NCBI GenBank assembly: GCA_013398955.1 | Contig: VWPU01013669.1 | Location: 62,001 to 126,000, forward strand | Length of the DNA stretch: 64,000 nt | Reading direction: 5' to 3' | Source: Callaeas wilsoni | Lineage: Eukaryota > Chordata > Aves > Passeriformes > Callaeidae | Part shown: positions 63,521-64,000 of the stretch, one piece after another | Layout of the letters: every line of letters starts with the position of its first letter | Position numbering within the stretch: position 1 is the stretch's first letter | Program-made: the position numbers and the translations under genes | Notes under the pieces: model-generated | The model's database searches: none | What the model was told of the DNA's origin: nothing | The model's input: only the letters and a program-made list of their open reading frames with translations

Positions 63521-64000
63521 TTACCACCTATGTGGGGCACAGCCAAAGAACAACACATAGCTTCGTTCCCTGTTGCCATCATGGCTTCAAGGAAACGCTA
63601 CAAGCTGGCACAGGTCACAACCCCTTATTCTGAAGCCAGAACCTGAGACAGCTCTGCCAATATCAGAACGAAGGAAGAAGTGGGAAATGGGGGAAGTTAA
63701 GAAAACCACTGCAGTTTTTTTAGGGGAGCGAACCCTCAAATATGATAGGATTGCTCAGGACACATGAGGGAGTGTCAGGTCTGCCATCCTCAGCTGAGCC
63801 ACTTCCAGCAAGGTTGCATTCATGAGTTCACGTGGCAGGAGAAAGACAGCGCTACTGTGTCCACAGCCTGCTCCTCTTCTCAAAAAGACTACTTTCACCC
63901 TTTCCTCAGTTAGGCAGAAATTAAACAATTTTGCAGTATGGACCAGTGCCTGTTCCCCATGCCAATCTGGATTCAGAGCCTGACACCATGCTGGTGGCTG

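Larger units (their letters stand above)
58593..64000. other. Non-coding stretch to window end, no gene recognised
   Basis: No exon or RNA gene recognised. Contents: inverted repeat at 59822-59863, 18-bp direct duplication at 60582-60618, A/C-rich tract at 61637-61712, CpG-enriched patch at 63090-63274 and a motif-rich stretch around 63400-63520. The 132-codon plus frame at 63012-63410 crosses the CpG-enriched patch and has no recognisable domain. The 62370-62600 stretch is rich in ATTATT words and is a weak regulatory candidate at most. Confidence 0.7.

Noticed and set aside
1..64000. CRISPR arrays, rRNA or tRNA genes, prophage or endogenous retrovirus
   Set aside because: No spaced identical repeats, no recognisable rRNA or tRNA sequence, and no paired LTR or retroviral protein motif were seen on reading both strands. 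Highly decayed LTRs could be missed by eye.

Overview
This 64 kb window looks like non-coding DNA from a vertebrate nuclear genome, most likely a bird. The sequence is AT-rich and CpG-poor. Every stretch of open reading frame is short, and none has a recognisable protein domain except the wreck of a retrotransposon. There are no ribosome-binding-site-led gene arrays, rRNAs, tRNAs or CRISPR arrays. The transposable elements I recognise are all chicken-repeat-1 (CR1) type non-LTR retrotransposons, which dominate bird, crocodile and turtle genomes. The low density of recognisable repeats (about 2 kb of CR1 in 64 kb by eye) favours a bird. No exon of a known gene was identified, so the window is either an intergenic gene desert or the inside of a very long intron. 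The sequence alone does not decide between these.

Layout. 1-10118: unannotated AT-rich DNA with a small inverted repeat at 4741-4770. 10119-10342: a TTTC/TATC array with a strict 24-bp higher-order period. 10343-23066: no gene, only low-complexity tracts and tiny duplications. 23067-24082: the largest CR1 copy, minus strand, 5'-truncated and carrying a broken reverse transcriptase. 26530-26732: a plus-strand CR1 3' end. 28071-28135: a poly-T tract with the only ambiguous base (28113). 37201-37346: a very short CpG-dense patch. 44633-44770: a probable ancient CR1 remnant. 46130-47420: a group of blocks rich in transcription-factor-like motifs, including a perfect inverted pair of RBPJ-type sites followed by an inverted pair of T-box cores. 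48055-48690: a pyrimidine-rich block that happens to hold the longest open frame (185 codons). 53549-53649 and 58051-58592: two more CR1 copies. 63090-63520: a second CpG-enriched patch followed by a motif-rich stretch with a consensus octamer.

How it works together. There is no operon or pathway to reconstruct. The most plausible function is cis-regulation of a gene outside the window, with 46.1-46.6 kb as the best single candidate. That is inference from motif arrangement. Conservation and chromatin data, which I cannot consult, would decide it. I did not find a clear new gene system here.
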